Below, piece after piece: positions 16,724-26,900 of a stretch of 35,187 nt of DNA. The stretch comes from Coriobacteriales bacterium. GTDB taxonomy: Bacteria; Actinomycetota; Coriobacteriia; Coriobacteriales; UBA8131. The notes beneath the pieces were generated by a model. It ran no database searches. It saw nothing but the letters and a program-made list of their open reading frames with translations, and had not been told where the DNA came from. Both the position numbers and the translations under genes were made by a program. Numbering within the stretch: position 1 is the stretch's first letter; the number at the start of each line of letters is the position of its first letter. The DNA lies in the NCBI GenBank assembly GCA_031264075.1, contig JAISEO010000058.1, positions 1-35,187 of the forward strand, read 5' to 3'.

Positions 16724-17521
16724 ATGTGTCAGCTGTTTGCCATAAACTCAGGAGAGCCCGTGGAGCTGAACCCGTTGCTTCGGGAGTTCTTTTCGCACGG
16801 CGATGAGAACCCGCACGGATGGGGAGTGGCAGACCTCAGTTCTTCGCAGGCCCGGATAGTGCGTTCAACCGAACGGGCGGACACCAGCTCAGAGGCCGAG
16901 CGCTTCCTCCTGAGCGCGCACCGGTGCACCAACGCGTTGGCCCATATCCGCGCGGCAACCATCGGCCAGGTCGAGCTGGAGAACTGCCATCCCTTTACCG
17001 CTACCGATGCGAGCGGCCGCCACTGGACGCTCATCCATAAAGGAACCATCTTTGACTTTGAGCCGCTCAACCCCTATTTCTATCAACAGCGTGGCGCCAC
17101 AGATAGTGAACGGATACTGCTGTACCTCGTCGACCACATGAACAGGAACATCCTTGAGAAAGGGGCACCGCTTGAGTCGGACGAGCGCTTTGCGGTGTTC
17201 TCTCAGATGGTCGGGGAGATGTCCAGGGGTAACTGCCTCAACCTCCTCATCTTCGACTCCGACCAGTTTTTTGTCTACACCAACTATCGGGGTGCCCTCA
17301 ATCTGCTGGTGTCGGAGGAAGTCGCGCTGTTCTGTACCTCCCCGCTCAGCACGGCCCTTGCCTCAGCAGCACCCGGAAGCGCCTGGGAGCCGCTGCCGCT
17401 GTGTACGCCACTGGCGTTTAAGCAGGCAAGGTGTATCAGCTCCGGCATCCCGTGCGGACAGGAGTATTTCGACAATGAGGAGGATACACACTACCTCTAT
17501 CAGGATTACGCGGGACTCTAG
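16724..17521 (+). CDS. Class II glutamine amidotransferase family protein (YafJ/EgtC-like)
   Basis: A 265-residue Ntn-hydrolase-type glutamine amidotransferase domain standing alone. Cys2 directly after the initiator Met (MCQLFAINS) is the expected nucleophile after Met removal. Other landmarks are NPHGWGVADL, LAHIRAATIG, CHPF and the HKGTIFDF oxyanion-loop region. The C-terminal half carries TSPLST, as in the GATase_4 family. The acceptor substrate is unknown; related proteins include YafJ and EgtC, but no ergothioneine genes are nearby. An AAGGATG ribosome-binding site lies about 10 nt before the ATG. It lies 130 bp after folK-rsmI; that gap holds a -10-like TATACT near 16631 but no clear -35. 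Confidence 0.85.
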   Translation: MCQLFAINSGEPVELNPLLREFFSHGDENPHGWGVADLSSSQARIVRSTERADTSSEAERFLLSAHRCTNALAHIRAATIGQVELENCHPFTATDASGRHWTLIHKGTIFDFEPLNPYFYQQRGATDSERILLYLVDHMNRNILEKGAPLESDERFAVFSQMVGEMSRGNCLNLLIFDSDQFFVYTNYRGALNLLVSEEVALFCTSPLSTALASAAPGSAWEPLPLCTPLAFKQARCISSGIPCGQEYFDNEEDTHYLYQDYAGL

Positions 17522-17548
17522 GGCAGCGGGCAGCGGGCAGCGGGCAGC
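17521..17548. repeat. Tandem 7-bp repeat (GGGCAGC)x4
   Basis: Four perfect copies of GGGCAGC begin on the last base of the amidotransferase stop codon. The unit length is not a multiple of three, so the copy number can vary without harming either gene. It lies 16 bp before the metY -35 box. Confidence 0.8.
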
Positions 17549-17563
17549 GAAAAAGTTTGCCCC

Positions 17564-17591
17564 TTGACAAAACCGAGTAAACTACTAGTAT
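17564..17591 (+). promoter_or_regulatory. metY promoter TTGACA-N16-TAGTAT
   Basis: Perfect -35 TTGACA (17564-17569) and TAGTAT (17586-17591). Initiation near 17599 gives a leader of about 78 nt before metY. The operator at 17580-17600 covers the spacer end, the -10 and the start point. Confidence 0.6.
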
Positions 17592-17600
17592 TACCTAGTT
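17580..17600 (+). promoter_or_regulatory. Operator AACTA-N11-TAGTT over the metY promoter
   Basis: A perfect 5-bp inverted repeat with an 11-bp spacer. The flanking bases match the cysK site: GAGTAAACT here, GAGCAAACT there, and AGTTA at the right end of both. Likely bound by the Rrf2 repressor encoded at 19168. The pairing of regulator and site is an inference. Confidence 0.6.
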
Positions 17601-17676
17601 ACTGTTTTTGCCCGCAACACGGCTTCGGCCTGACCGGTCGCGCCAAACAACACGACTCCACAGAAAGGAAGCCCTC

Positions 17677-18975
17677 ATGGCCAACGTTACCGATACCTCC
17701 AAATGGTCGTTTGAGACCAAACAACTGCACGTAGGACAGGAAGCCCCCGACCCCGCCACCGACGCACGCGCGGTGCCTATCTACCAGACCACCAGCTATG
17801 TGTTCCCCTCCAGCGCGTCTGCGGCCGACCGTTTTGCCCTGGCGGAAAGCGGCAACATCTATACGCGCATCATGAACCCCACCAACGATGTCTTTGAGAA
17901 GCGCATCGCTGCGCTGGAAGGCGGCGTAGCGGCTCTGGCCGTTGCCTCCGGTGCAGCCGCCGTAAGCTACGCCGTGCAGAACATCGCTCGCAGTGGCGAC
18001 CATATTATCACCGACAAGTTCATCTACGGCGGAACCTACAACCTGTTTGCCAACACCCTTACGGACTTTGGCATCGAGACCAGTTTTGTGGATGCCGCTA
18101 AGCTGGATGCCATCCAGGCCGCCATCCGTCCCAACACCAAGCTCATCTTCATCGAGACCATCGGCAATCCCAACGCGACCATCGTCGATATTGAGGCCAT
18201 TGCCAACATAGCCCATGCGGCCGGCATCCCCCTCATCGTGGACAACACCTTCGCCACGCCGTATCTCGTGCGCCCCTTTGAGTATGGCGCGGACATCGTC
18301 GTGCACTCCGCTACCAAGTTCATTGGCGGCCACGGCACCTCCATCGGCGGGGTCATCGTGGACGGCGGCGGCTTTGACTGGGCGGCCAGCGACAAGTTTC
18401 CCGGCCTCTCCGCGCCCAACCCCTCCTATCATGGCGTGGTCTTTACCGAGGCGGTCGGCCCCATCGCCTACATCATCAAGGCCCGCGTCACGCTCCTGCG
18501 CGACACCGGCAGTGCGCTGGCACCCCTCAATTCCTTCCTGTTCCTGCAGGGCCTCGAAACCCTCTCGCTTCGCGTGGAGCGCCACGTGGAGAACACCCTC
18601 AAGGTCGTGGATTTTCTGAAGGACCATCCGCGCGTTGCCCGGCTCAACCATCCCAGCCTGCCCTCCCACCGCGACCACGCCAACTATCTCAAGTACTTCC
18701 CCACTGGCGGCGCGACAATCTTTACCTTTGAGCTCAATGGCAGCGCCGAGCAGGCACGTCTCTTTACGGAGAGGCTTGAGCTCTTCTCGCTGCTGGCCAA
18801 TGTCGCCGATGTCAAGTCACTGGTCATCCATCCCGCCTCAACGACGCACTCACAGCTCAGCAGCGAGGAGTTGCTCGACGCCGGCATCACGCCAACGACT
18901 GTGCGGCTTTCCATCGGCACCGAGAATATCGTAGACATACTCGCCGATCTCGAACTGGGCTTTGCCTCGATATAA
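17677..18975 (+). CDS. metY: O-acetylhomoserine sulfhydrylase (O-acetylhomoserine aminocarboxypropyltransferase)
   Basis: A PLP enzyme of the Cys/Met metabolism family that makes homocysteine directly from O-acetylhomoserine and sulfide. It has 432 residues, which fits MetY (about 430) rather than MetB/MetC (about 380). It has the typical N-terminus FETKQLHVGQEAPDPATDARAVPIYQTTSY. PLP Lys214 lies in HSATKFIGGHGTSIGG, preceded by IVDNTFATPYL. AAAGGA precedes the ATG; the track start 23 codons earlier lies in the leader. A TTGACA promoter and the shared operator stand upstream. With the Rrf2 regulator and cysK it forms a sulfur-assimilation locus. A hairpin follows the stop codon. Confidence 0.94.
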   Translation: MANVTDTSKWSFETKQLHVGQEAPDPATDARAVPIYQTTSYVFPSSASAADRFALAESGNIYTRIMNPTNDVFEKRIAALEGGVAALAVASGAAAVSYAVQNIARSGDHIITDKFIYGGTYNLFANTLTDFGIETSFVDAAKLDAIQAAIRPNTKLIFIETIGNPNATIVDIEAIANIAHAAGIPLIVDNTFATPYLVRPFEYGADIVVHSATKFIGGHGTSIGGVIVDGGGFDWAASDKFPGLSAPNPSYHGVVFTEAVGPIAYIIKARVTLLRDTGSALAPLNSFLFLQGLETLSLRVERHVENTLKVVDFLKDHPRVARLNHPSLPSHRDHANYLKYFPTGGATIFTFELNGSAEQARLFTERLELFSLLANVADVKSLVIHPASTTHSQLSSEELLDAGITPTTVRLSIGTENIVDILADLELGFASI

Positions 18976-18993
18976 GAAGCCGGTACGAAGGAA

Positions 18994-19034
18994 GGGGGGC
19001 TCAGCGGCAGGAAGGCAGCAGCTGTGAGCCTCCC
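18994..19034 (+). terminator. Terminator-like hairpin after metY
   Basis: GGGGGGCTCA (18994-19003) pairs with TGAGCCTCCC (19025-19034) with one mismatch. The loop region has further pairing. No U-run follows, so termination strength is uncertain. Confidence 0.4.
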
Positions 19035-19081
19035 ACTGCCGCGCCTCTCAACAGACACCGCCTGTCCAACAGCAGCGCGCA

Positions 19082-19120
19082 GGGCGGTATCGGTTACAAT
19101 CTTCGTAACCTTTACCGCCC
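19082..19120 (+). promoter_or_regulatory. 39-bp palindrome over a -10 box upstream of the Rrf2 gene
   Basis: GGGCGGTA-TC-GGTTAC-N7-GTAACC-TT-TACCGCCC: 14 of 16 arm positions pair. TACAAT at 19095-19100 inside it resembles a -10 box, and the rrf2 ATG is 47 bp further on. It is most likely an autoregulatory operator. An intrinsic terminator of the metY transcript is the alternative, but no T-run follows. Confidence 0.5.
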
Positions 19121-19167
19121 CACGCTCTCGTCATCACGACCGGTAGCGTCTCACGTTAGGAGTACGG

Positions 19168-19605
19168 ATGAAAGTCTCGACCAAAGGCCAGCACGCACTC
19201 AGGGTCATGCTCGACTTTGCCGGACACGCACAGGACGGCTACATTCGCCTGCGCGATGTGGCGGACCGTCAGGGTATCTCCAAGACCTATCTGGAGCAGA
19301 TCATGGTACTGCTCAACAAGGGTGATCTGTTCATCACCGCGCGCGGGTATCAGGGCGGATACCGGCTCAAACGACCCGCTCAGGACTACACCGTGGGAGA
19401 CATCCTGCGCATCACCGAAGGTGATCTCTCTCCTGTCGAGCCAGAAGAGGATGCGGAGACAGGCGCGGACAGGCGTGTCAGCCTCATGGCTGCGGATGTT
19501 TGGAAGGGCCTGGAAGAGGTAGTGGTGGCGTATCTTGACAAGCTGACCCTCCAGGATGTGCTGGATGCCCACAAGGCCGAGGACGCCTACGAGTTCTTCA
19601 TCTGA
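19168..19605 (+). CDS. Rrf2-family transcriptional regulator, CymR-like
   Basis: A 145-residue winged-helix repressor. The N-terminal MKVSTKGQHALRVMLDFA and the helix-turn-helix region RLRDVADRQGISKTYLEQIMVLLNKGDL are typical of Rrf2 proteins, followed by the wing ARGYQGGYRLKRP. Unlike IscR, NsrR and RsrR it contains no cysteine at all, so it cannot hold an Fe-S cluster. That fits CymR, the Gram-positive cysteine-metabolism repressor that works with CysK as its sensor partner. It lies between metY and cysK, whose promoters share an inverted repeat. TAGGAG sits five bases before the ATG. The likely role is repression of sulfur genes when cysteine is plentiful. The CymR assignment is an inference from context and the absence of cysteine. 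Confidence 0.87.
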   Translation: MKVSTKGQHALRVMLDFAGHAQDGYIRLRDVADRQGISKTYLEQIMVLLNKGDLFITARGYQGGYRLKRPAQDYTVGDILRITEGDLSPVEPEEDAETGADRRVSLMAADVWKGLEEVVVAYLDKLTLQDVLDAHKAEDAYEFFI

Positions 19606-19615
19606 GAACCGTGCG

Positions 19616-19744
19616 GGGCTGGGACAGGAGGGACGGGGCTGGTGTCCCACCGGCTTCCCCGTGTACCCAATTTTATTTTGTGTTTGGTGGTGGTGGCAAC
19701 CCCCCCCCGTCCCTCCTGTCCCAGCCCCGTCCCTCCTGTCCCAC
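19616..19744. repeat. Inverted-repeat element R3 (GGGACGGGG family)
   Basis: Left arm GGGGCTGGGACAGGAGGGACGGGGCTGGTGTCCCA and right arm CCCGTCCCTCCTGTCCCAGCCCCGTCCCTCCTGTCCCA enclose an unrelated T/G-rich centre. The arms match those of R1 and R2 but the centre does not. The right end touches the -35 box of the cysK promoter. Confidence 0.85.
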
Positions 19745-19773
19745 TTGCATTCACACTCGCTTTGCTTTATACT
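19745..19773 (+). promoter_or_regulatory. cysK promoter TTGCAT-N17-TATACT
   Basis: TTGCAT at 19745-19750 and TATACT at 19768-19773 with the ideal 17-bp spacer. Initiation is expected at about 19780, on the first base of the operator. Confidence 0.6.
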
Positions 19774-19779
19774 GGAGCA

Positions 19780-19800
19780 AACTTAGCAGTTTGATAAGTT
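19780..19800 (+). promoter_or_regulatory. Operator AACTT-N11-AAGTT at the cysK start point
   Basis: A perfect 5-bp inverted repeat with the same 11-bp spacer as the metY site, and the same flanking GAG-AAACT word to the left. Here it lies just downstream of the -10. Confidence 0.6.
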
Positions 19801-19864
19801 AAAAGGATGCTGTGTCGTAGCATCACTGCCCTGCCGCAAGGCGCAAAAAGAAAGGATGTTTCTC

Positions 19865-20794
19865 ATGACCGTCTACAAGAGCATAAGCGAACTGGTAGGC
19901 AACACTCCCCTGGTCGAACTCACCAACTATAACGACGAGAATGGCCTGGAGGCCACGATCGTCGGCAAGCTGGAGAGCTTCAACCCCGCCGGTTCGGTAA
20001 AGGATCGCATCGCCGTTGCGATGATTGACGACGCGGAAAAGTCCGGCACGATTACCCCGGGTACCGTGCTTATCGAGCCGACTTCCGGCAACACCGGCAT
20101 CGGGCTCGCCGCCATTGCCGCGTCGCGTGGCTATCGTCTCATCCTCACCATGCCCGACACGATGTCCATCGAACGCCGCAATCTGCTCGCCGCCTACGGT
20201 GCCGAACTGGTGTTGACCGACGGTGCCAAGGGCATGAAGGGCGCTATTGCCAGAGCAGGCGAGCTGGCCGAGGAGATCGAGAACAGCTTCATCCCGGGAC
20301 AGTTCGTCAATCCCGCCAACCCTGCCATTCATTACGCCACTACCGGTCCCGAGATCTGGGAGGCCTCAGATGGCAAGGTTGACATCCTGGTCTCGGGTAT
20401 CGGCACGGGAGGCACCATCACCGGCGCCGGTGAGTTCCTTAAATCAAAGAACCCCGACATCACCATCGTAGCCGTTGAGCCCGCCGCTTCTCCGGTGCTC
20501 TCGCAGGGCACGCCGGGGCCCCACAAAATCCAGGGAATAGGCGCGGGCTTTGTGCCTGACGTGCTCGACACCCACATCTACGACGAGATAATCACCGTGG
20601 AAAACGACGACGCCTTTGCTACCGGACGTGCCCTGGCCAGAACCGACGGCATCCTCGTGGGCATCTCCTCGGGCGCGGCACTCTGGGCTGCCACCCAGCT
20701 CGCCAGGCGTCCGGAGAACGCCGACAAGCGCATCGTCGTGGTGCTGCCGGATACCGGCGAACGCTATCTCTCCACCGCCCTGTTTACGGGGTAG
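19865..20794 (+). CDS. cysK: Cysteine synthase A (O-acetylserine sulfhydrylase)
   Basis: A PLP enzyme that makes L-cysteine from O-acetylserine and sulfide in the cytosol. It has 309 residues, the usual CysK length. [11 protein letters not shown] at the N-terminus, the PLP Lys46 in NPAGSVKDR, the substrate loop TSGNTG (~73-78), the phosphate-binding [10 protein letters not shown] and GISSGAAL near the C-terminus are all intact. The ORF track begins three codons earlier at 19856, but AAAGG directly abuts that ATG. The ATG at 19865 has correct spacing. In CymR-type systems CysK also serves as the corepressor-sensing partner of the regulator; the adjacent gene makes that plausible here. The C-terminus is ...STALFTG, so the usual SerAT-binding C-terminal Ile is absent. 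Confidence 0.95.
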   Translation: MTVYKSISELVGNTPLVELTNYNDENGLEATIVGKLESFNPAGSVKDRIAVAMIDDAEKSGTITPGTVLIEPTSGNTGIGLAAIAASRGYRLILTMPDTMSIERRNLLAAYGAELVLTDGAKGMKGAIARAGELAEEIENSFIPGQFVNPANPAIHYATTGPEIWEASDGKVDILVSGIGTGGTITGAGEFLKSKNPDITIVAVEPAASPVLSQGTPGPHKIQGIGAGFVPDVLDTHIYDEIITVENDDAFATGRALARTDGILVGISSGAALWAATQLARRPENADKRIVVVLPDTGERYLSTALFTG

Positions 20795-20837
20795 CGGGGT
20801 AGCAAGCTGCACATCGCCCTTGCTGAAGAGCATCAGA

Positions 20838-20873
20838 AAGGGGAGGGCCAGAACAAGAACCGGCCCTCCCCTT
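20838..20873. terminator. Perfect 12-bp hairpin between convergent cysK and the giant surface-protein gene
   Basis: AAGGGGAGGGCC (20838-20849) and GGCCCTCCCCTT (20862-20873) with a 12-nt loop. It lies 44 bp after the cysK stop and 50 bp from the stop of the minus-strand gene, so it is probably a bidirectional terminator. Confidence 0.7.
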
Positions 20874-20922
20874 GTAGTATAAGGCCGCAGGGAAGGGGTG
20901 CCCTCCAGCCTCAGAGAAGTGG

Positions 20923-23900
20923 CTATACCTCGGGATCAGGGCCCTGCGCGTCTGCGTCGCGCTTTCTGGAGCGTATCCGGTAGGCGAGGACTGCCAACAC
21001 CGAAGCGATGGCAAGCACAGCCACGCCAAAGGTCACCGACAACAGGTAGGGTGCCGTCTCGCTTGTTGCCGTGAGTTCGGTGGTCTCGGCGGTCTCACTG
21101 GCCTCTGCTTCGGCTCCTGGTCTCGTGTCTGTCCTGGTAACAGGCCGTGTCTCCCGTGTGGCACTGTCTGTCGTGTCGCCCTGGGTATTTTGTGAACCCT
21201 CCAACGGGGTGTAGGAGAGCGAGGCCGGAGACGACCCGCCGTCCGCAGCAGGTGCTGGAGCAGGGACAGCTTGCGCGGGCCGGTCGACCATAAAGGCGGT
21301 TGAACCCGTACCCGCCTTGAAGTCATCGACAAAGCGCAGCTCTATCAGATGGCTGCCATTTGCGAGCGTGTCCACAAAGGCAGTGTCCAGGCCTACGACG
21401 GCGCTCCCCTGGGTGAGGGTGCCGACCTCGGTGCCGTCAAGCAGGAGCTGACGGCTCGCTCTGCCGCTGGGCGTGCTACTGACGGCACCGAGGGCAAAGA
21501 TCCTGCCGTTGAGGCTCACGCTGCTAACGCTGCCGAAGTCGCCTTTGAAGCTCACCTCGACACTCTGCCCATACGCCGTGATGGGTGCTCCCACTGTGGA
21601 GCTGAGCACGGGATGACTGTGGTCAAGCGCGGCTGTCCGCGCATCGAGCTCGGCGAGCAGGGCCTCGACCTCCGCTTGTGTGAGCGGTTGGCCTCCGGCC
21701 TTGGCTGCGGCTTCAAAGGCAGCGTGTACCTTCGCCATCGTGGCATCAAGCGCATCCACTGCCTGTTCGTCGTAATTCTCCCGTGCAAGGGTAACCGAGG
21801 GAAACGCCTCCTGCTCCGCGCTGCTAAGGGCCGAGTCGAGCGCAGTCAGGCTCGTCTGGGCCGCGCCCACCCTCACCGATATCATCAGGGGCAGGGCATC
21901 GTATGAATTGGCGTAGAGGGCCGGGTCTGGCGTAAAGGTCGCGGCGGCCACAAAGAGGCCGTTCCTCGCGTCGTTGCCCAGCACGTCCGTCTCAAAGCCC
22001 ACTGCTCCCGGCACAAGAGCGGAAGCGTTGGGAGCGTCCCAGCTGAGCGTGCCGGAAAGCGTCGCCTCGCCTTTGAGAGCACTGCCACCAAAGACGTAGC
22101 CGCTTGTTTCCAGGCCGAGGCTGGCAAGACTGCCATCTCCGTAGGCAAGGATCGGCAGGCTGCCTTCCGTCACGAGCACGGGAGTTGCGGGGGCAACCAC
22201 GACGGTAAAGATGGAAGAAGCAGGAGCCTCACTGCGCGTGTCGCCGCTCAGTGGATAGGTCAATCCGAGCGGGTTGTAGTGTACGGTAAAGCTGTGGGTG
22301 CCGGTCTTGAGCGCTGCGAGATAGTTGCCGTCAAGGCTTATGCGGTCGCCAACCACGGTGTACGACATTGCCAGGGCAGGCGCGTCCGCATCCAGTCCCT
22401 CGCCGGCAGACACGCTCCCCGGAGGCGAGATGCCGTCCCACACGGCATCGTAGCCCGTGCGCTCCAAATCTGCCACGGTGTTGCCGTTCAGGGTGAGGAA
22501 GACCTCGGCGTCCGTGCTGCCAAAGCGCGTGCTGTTGACCAGTTCCGTATCGGCTGCGCTGTCCTCGTAGACGACGACGCCGTCCCTGAGGATGCCGGAG
22601 CTGTTGCCCGCGTAGTCCCTGGCCTCCACGTAGAGCGCAAAGGCGGTGCCTGCCTCCACGGAGAGAGGCTCTGCCGCGTCGTAGTCCTGCCAGAGCGAGG
22701 CGAGCGCGGTGGCGTCCAGAGCTGTGTTACCCGGAGCAGCGTCGAGGTAGAAACGCAGCGTCTCGATGTCCGAAGACACGGCGGTTCCGTCAGAGCCTGT
22801 GTCGGTGACCTCAAGTTCGATCTCCACACCATCCCTGAAAAAGAGGGCGGGGCTTGTCGAGCCGAGGAAGTCGCTTGCCGTGTTGGCGTTGTAGCCGACC
22901 TGTACCACCGGGGCCGTCTTGTCGATGCTAAAGGTGAAGGAGGCAACCGTCGATATCTCGTGCTGCGTGATGGCGTCGTTGTCCTCGTCGGCCTCCAGGT
23001 CCGTACCCGTGCGACGCACATAGAAGGGCACGACATTGGCATCGACCGGTGCTGAGCCGAGGATGAGGGTGTTCTGCCAGGTGCTCGTGTCCAGGTTCCC
23101 CGCGCTCACGGCAAAACCCGTTGCCGCCGTCACCACCACGTCGGTGTTTGTCCAGCCGTTGTTAAGGGTCGTAGCCGTGTAATGCTCCTCAGCAAGCGCG
23201 GTAAAGCCCGGGAGGATGGTAGCAACGTCGCTGAGTGTAGTCGCTGGCTGGGCGAGCGTGTAGTTGGCCCTCACGTCGCGCGAGGAGCCGGCCGCAAGGG
23301 CGTAGCTGCCCGTTCTCGCTACGCTGGACGTGCCCACCTCAGCACTCGCAAACGCAAAGTCCACATCCGAGCTGTCCAGCGCAATGCCGTCCAAATCCGG
23401 ATTGACAACACCCGCGAGTGCGGCCTCGCCCATAACGGCAAGGTCCGTCCTGCCATCGTAGTGTTTGCTTGCAAAGGCAAGGCCAGCCATAGTGACGGTG
23501 AGCGGCTTCGGCGCCACCACAAGCGTTATCCACGCCTCGGCCGAATCGTTGTAGTTGGCATCGCCAAGCCGTTTGGCGTAGATCGTCGTGCTCCCCTGGC
23601 CGATGATATTGATGCGGCCACTCAACTCCCCGATGGTGGCAACGTCCGGATCCTGGCTTCTCCATGCGTAGGTGCCGGGCTCGCTGCCCGAGCCGCCCGT
23701 TGCCGTAAGCTCAAAGGCTTGGTCGCCGTAGGTAGCGGACACGGTGGCAGGGCCGGAGATGAAGACGGCTGCCTGCGCTGCCCTGGTGATGTTATAGGAG
23801 ACCGAAGAACTCTCGGAGCTTTCATAATCGGTGTCGCCTTCGTAGGCGGCGCGGAGCCTGTGGTCACCACCGCTGAGGGTGAGCGTGAGACTTGCCTCGC

Positions 23901-26900
23901 CCGAACCGTCAACTGTCTCGGTGCCCAGAGAGAGCTCGGGCGTGAGTGCGTCGTTGTCATGGTCATCCCAAAACTCAACCTTGCCACGGGGCATAAAGCC
24001 CATCTCGCCGGCAACGGTGGCCGTGAGGGTGACGTTGTTCTCGGCGTAGGAGCTGCTTGTGAGCGGGTTACAGGCAAGTGTCACGGACGAGGTATTCCTG
24101 GCTATCGCAACCGTGAGCGTCGTGGGCCGTGGGTCATCGGTGCTTTGCGAGGCCGCATACGGCTTGCCGAGCGGGTTATACGAGACGGTGAAGCTGTGCG
24201 TGCCCGCGTCAAGCGTCTGCAGGTAGGCTGCCGTAAGCGTAATTGTGTCAGCGGGGCTCCCTGCGCTGTAGTCGGTGCTTTCAAGCGCAAACTCGGAGCC
24301 TCCGGCTGTGCGCACGATGTCGGCCACCGTGTTGCCGTGCATCGCCACAGCCGCGACAGCGTCTGTGCCTGAGGCCTTCGTGAAGGTGGTGGTGGTGGTG
24401 GTGGCACTCTGTGTATAGCGCACGAAGCCTTCCGTGCCAACGACGCGCACATTGCCTGTGTTGTCGGTGAGACGTGCGTAGACAAAGTAGCTGCCGTCTA
24501 TGGTGATGTTCGGCGCGCTGCCCGCGGTCCAGCCCGTGGCGGCCTTAGCATCTGCCTCGCTCCCAAACGGTGTCGTCCGCACGAGGTATTCCGTTGCCTG
24601 CATACCCGAGCCAGCCCCGTCCGCGCCACTCAAGGCAAGCGACACGTCGCCCGCCCAGAACTTGGCAAGGCTATCCGAGAGAGGCAGACCCGCATACGCG
24701 ATGCCACGCGCGGTGATGCTGCCGGTAGGCGGCGTGGCGTCCTTGTAGACGGTGAGGGTATGCGCCGCCTCGGCGTTCTCCGCTTCGTCCTCCGCCCAGT
24801 AGCTGATGGTGTGGCGGCCATCGGGAAGGGCTGTGAGAAGTACCTCTGCCGTAGCGCCTGCAACGATGGTATCCACCGCGGCAGCGTCTACTCGGTAGTG
24901 GATCTCCCTGACCGTACCGAGGCCCTCACCGAGCAGGTTGCCCCCTGTAGCCTTCGTCACGTCATTATCGGTGGCGGTGAGGGTCACCTTGTCCCGCATC
25001 CAGCCTTCGTTGGCGAGGTCTGCGGTCGTTACGGGTGCGACGCCGTCGAGGTAATTGGCAGTGAGGATCACAGGCGCTGGTGGCATGGTGAAGGTGGTGG
25101 TACTCGCGGTTTCGTCCTCAAGCTCGACTGTCACCGCGTCGTCCCCGTTCTGCGTCCAGTAACCGAACCTGTAGCCCTCAGCGGAATTACCGGCGGTGAG
25201 GGTGACGGGTTTTGCCGCCTCATAGCAGCCGTCCGGTGTGCCGTAGTCGCTGGTTGCCACAGGGACAGCCGAGCCGCTGTCATCGGTGGTGAGGATGAGG
25301 CGGTAGGTGGGTGTGATACCCGTGACATCGAAGGTCGCCTGCGCCACCGCAAGGTCGCTCAATACTATGGCAAGCCTGTAGGTGCCGTTAATCCGTGTCC
25401 AGTCCGCCTTCAAAGAGAAGATGAGCTGGTCATCAAGGAAGGTCGGATCGGCGTCCGTAAAATTGAAGATGACTCCTCCTCCGCTCTTGACCGTGTAGGC
25501 CCCCTCACCAAGTGCTACAAAGCCCCTGTCGTCTCCGGGGATATCCAGATACACATCCCTTATCGATACTTCCGGGCTTCCCGAGCCAAGATCTGCGCTC
25601 GTCGGAAAGTCAAGCGCAGGTGCCGTGTAGGCTCCGCCTGCATCGACGGGATGCAGCTTTTGGAAGGCGTGCATGTCCGTGAGGTAGTTCACGCCACCAC
25701 CATTGAGGATGTAGCGGGAGTCCAAAAGACCGACAGCCTTCGTGATGGTGCCGCTCGCCTCTACTGCCGCCACACCAAAGCCGGGAGTTCCCGGTAGGGA
25801 GGGTATCGATACCATAACGTCTGTCACATCGTCTGTGAACTCGTCTCCCAGACTGAAGAACACGCGCCAGGTCCAGGTGTATTTGACCGTGCCTGCAAAG
25901 TACGAGCCCTCGTCTATGGGGAGGATCATCGTTATCTTCAGTCCCTCTATCGGGTCACCGTCGCTGTCCGTTATCCTAACCGGCCCGTCGTAGGGGTAGC
26001 TTATATCCAGATTGTCGTTCTCATCTGTCGGATAGAAGTAGATGCTGTCGGGATTGCCGTAGGTTGCTATGATGGGGTAGTAGTTCTTGTCTGCGCCTTC
26101 GCCTGCAGGCTTTGCCAGCGTAAACTGGAGTGTGGAGGTGGAATAGCCCGGAAGCGCGGCAAATACCTCAGCCTCGGCTATGGCGCGGGGCACGGTGATG
26201 GGAGTGGTGGCAGCGATATAGTTACGTCCCTGCTCACTGTTTTGCTTTTGGTAGGTGTCGAGCTTGCCGTTCAAGTCCATGCGTACCTCTACAGAGGCAC
26301 TGGCCTCTGTCTTTACCGCAGATGAGGCAGGGGCGATGGGGATGACATAGACATTGTTATGGGTGCCTTCTGCGATAGCTTGAGCGTTTTTGAAGTCGTG
26401 TGCGCTCGGATCCTTTACGACCGCGGTGTTAACCACCACCTCGTTCCAGCTGAGACCTCCCACGATGGGGTATTTGAAGGTGAGCGTCATGGTGTCAGAA
26501 ACCCCGTCTTCGTCCGTATCGCTTACGGCTACACCCTCTGTGTCTGCAAACTCTATCTTCGGGTGAACCGTAAAGGTGACGTTTTGTTCTTCATCGGTGG
26601 CAACTGCACTATACATTATCTTGATCTTCGCCTGATGGATGCCAGGCTCAAGACCTGCCACAGGCTGTATCGTCCAGACGTTACCTGAGCCTTGGAGCTT
26701 AAACCAGTCTTCGGCGTCTTCTGCGCTCTCCCCTGTCCACTCCACCTTGTCCACGGTGGCGCCGGCTGCGACATGGACGGTCTGGGCTGTAAGGGGATCT
26801 GTCGTATCTCCCGTGCTCGGCAGCGTGTAGCCTTGGAGCTGCGCATCGAAGCGTACCTCGCCGAAGTCATGGACGTAGAAAGCTGTGGCAGGTGAGGAGA

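Noticed and set aside
17599-18678. 359-aa minus-strand ORF opposite metY
   Set aside because: Gly/Val/Asp-rich shadow of metY.
24385-24402. GGT trinucleotide run as a phase-variable tract
   Set aside because: The unit is three bases and in frame, so slippage would only change the number of threonines.
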